Shown here one piece after another: positions 22,321-22,365 of a stretch of DNA of 22,365 nt. The stretch is from an uncultured Bacilli bacterium (GTDB lineage Bacteria; Bacillota_I; Bacilli_A; RF39; UBA660). Under the pieces are notes generated by a model. It searched no databases. It had not been told where the DNA came from and saw only the letters and a program-made list of their open reading frames with translations. The DNA is taken from the NCBI GenBank assembly GCA_934148535.1, contig CAKPDF010000019.1, positions 1 through 22,365 of the forward strand, written 5' to 3'. Numbering within the stretch: the stretch's first letter is position 1; each line of letters starts with the position of its first letter. The position numbers and the translations under genes were made by a program.

Positions 22321-22365
22321 AATCCTTTCTGTGGTAATATAGAAATATATAACCAAGGAAGGATT
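22321..22365 (+). terminator. Long GAAA-capped hairpin, probable terminator or inverted repeat
   Basis: An imperfect ~20-bp stem (AATCCTT at the left, AAGGATT at the right, one bulged G, one mismatch, one G-U) is closed by GAAA at 22342-22345. Its right arm ends exactly at the window edge, so a T-run cannot be checked. A mobile-element terminal repeat is the alternative. Confidence 0.55.

Overview
The window is a strongly AT-rich (by eye about three quarters A+T) stretch of a low-GC, Gram-positive-type bacterial chromosome. Support comes from Bacillota-type genes (RNase HIII beside RNase HII, rpsP-khpA, LexA, a SpoVB-like flippase, an LLH-type holin, a CotD-like coat protein), Shine-Dalgarno sites of the AGGAGG/GGTGAT type, arginine mostly as AGA, and tryptophan as TGG. 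It best fits an uncultured gut-type Bacilli (RF39/Erysipelotrichia-like) that keeps a cell wall. That placement is inference. All 29 genes whose stop is visible end in TAA or TAG, none in TGA. No rRNA, tRNA, CRISPR array or insertion sequence was seen.

Layout, left to right. 1-701: the 5' part of a minus-strand gene for a helical-repeat protein with mTERF-like spacing and 29-residue repeats, cut by the window edge. 766-3827: a LysM protein whose amidase domain has lost key catalytic positions, a membrane-anchored unknown, and fmt with an N-terminal extension. 4079-4934: a small accessory-looking patch with a ribbon-helix-helix protein, a divergent lysine-rich small protein and an orphan holin. 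5009-6981: a class I glutamine-amidotransferase hydrolase and a membrane-anchored unknown under a clear promoter. 7069-10359: rimM, trmD, an unknown, and a membrane polysaccharide deacetylase with Ig-like domains. 10471-13458: a sigma factor with an extra C-terminal domain, an SpoU-type rRNA methyltransferase, a YgjP-type metallopeptidase and a LemA-like protein. 13560-17248: a flippase, a CotD-like coat protein and a D,D-carboxypeptidase operon. 17376-18441: CvpA-like protein and thioredoxin. 18529-21689: rnhC, khpA, rpsP, lexA, rnhB and a small unknown. 21824-22365: a 155-residue protein of different codon use, followed by a long hairpin.

The genes mostly serve translation and RNA modification (fmt, rimM, trmD, TrmH family, rpsP, khpA), genome maintenance (rnhB, rnhC, lexA) and envelope building (deacetylase, carboxypeptidase, flippase, LysM protein). 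Several envelope genes (CotD-like, SpoVB-like, a sigma factor with SigE/SigK-like region 2, the LysM pseudo-amidase) together hint at sporulation, but no definitive sporulation gene lies here. lexA and rpsP are transcribed divergently from well-formed promoters, and lexA has a palindrome over its -35 that is probably its own operator. Terminator hairpins commonly overlap the 3' ends of genes.
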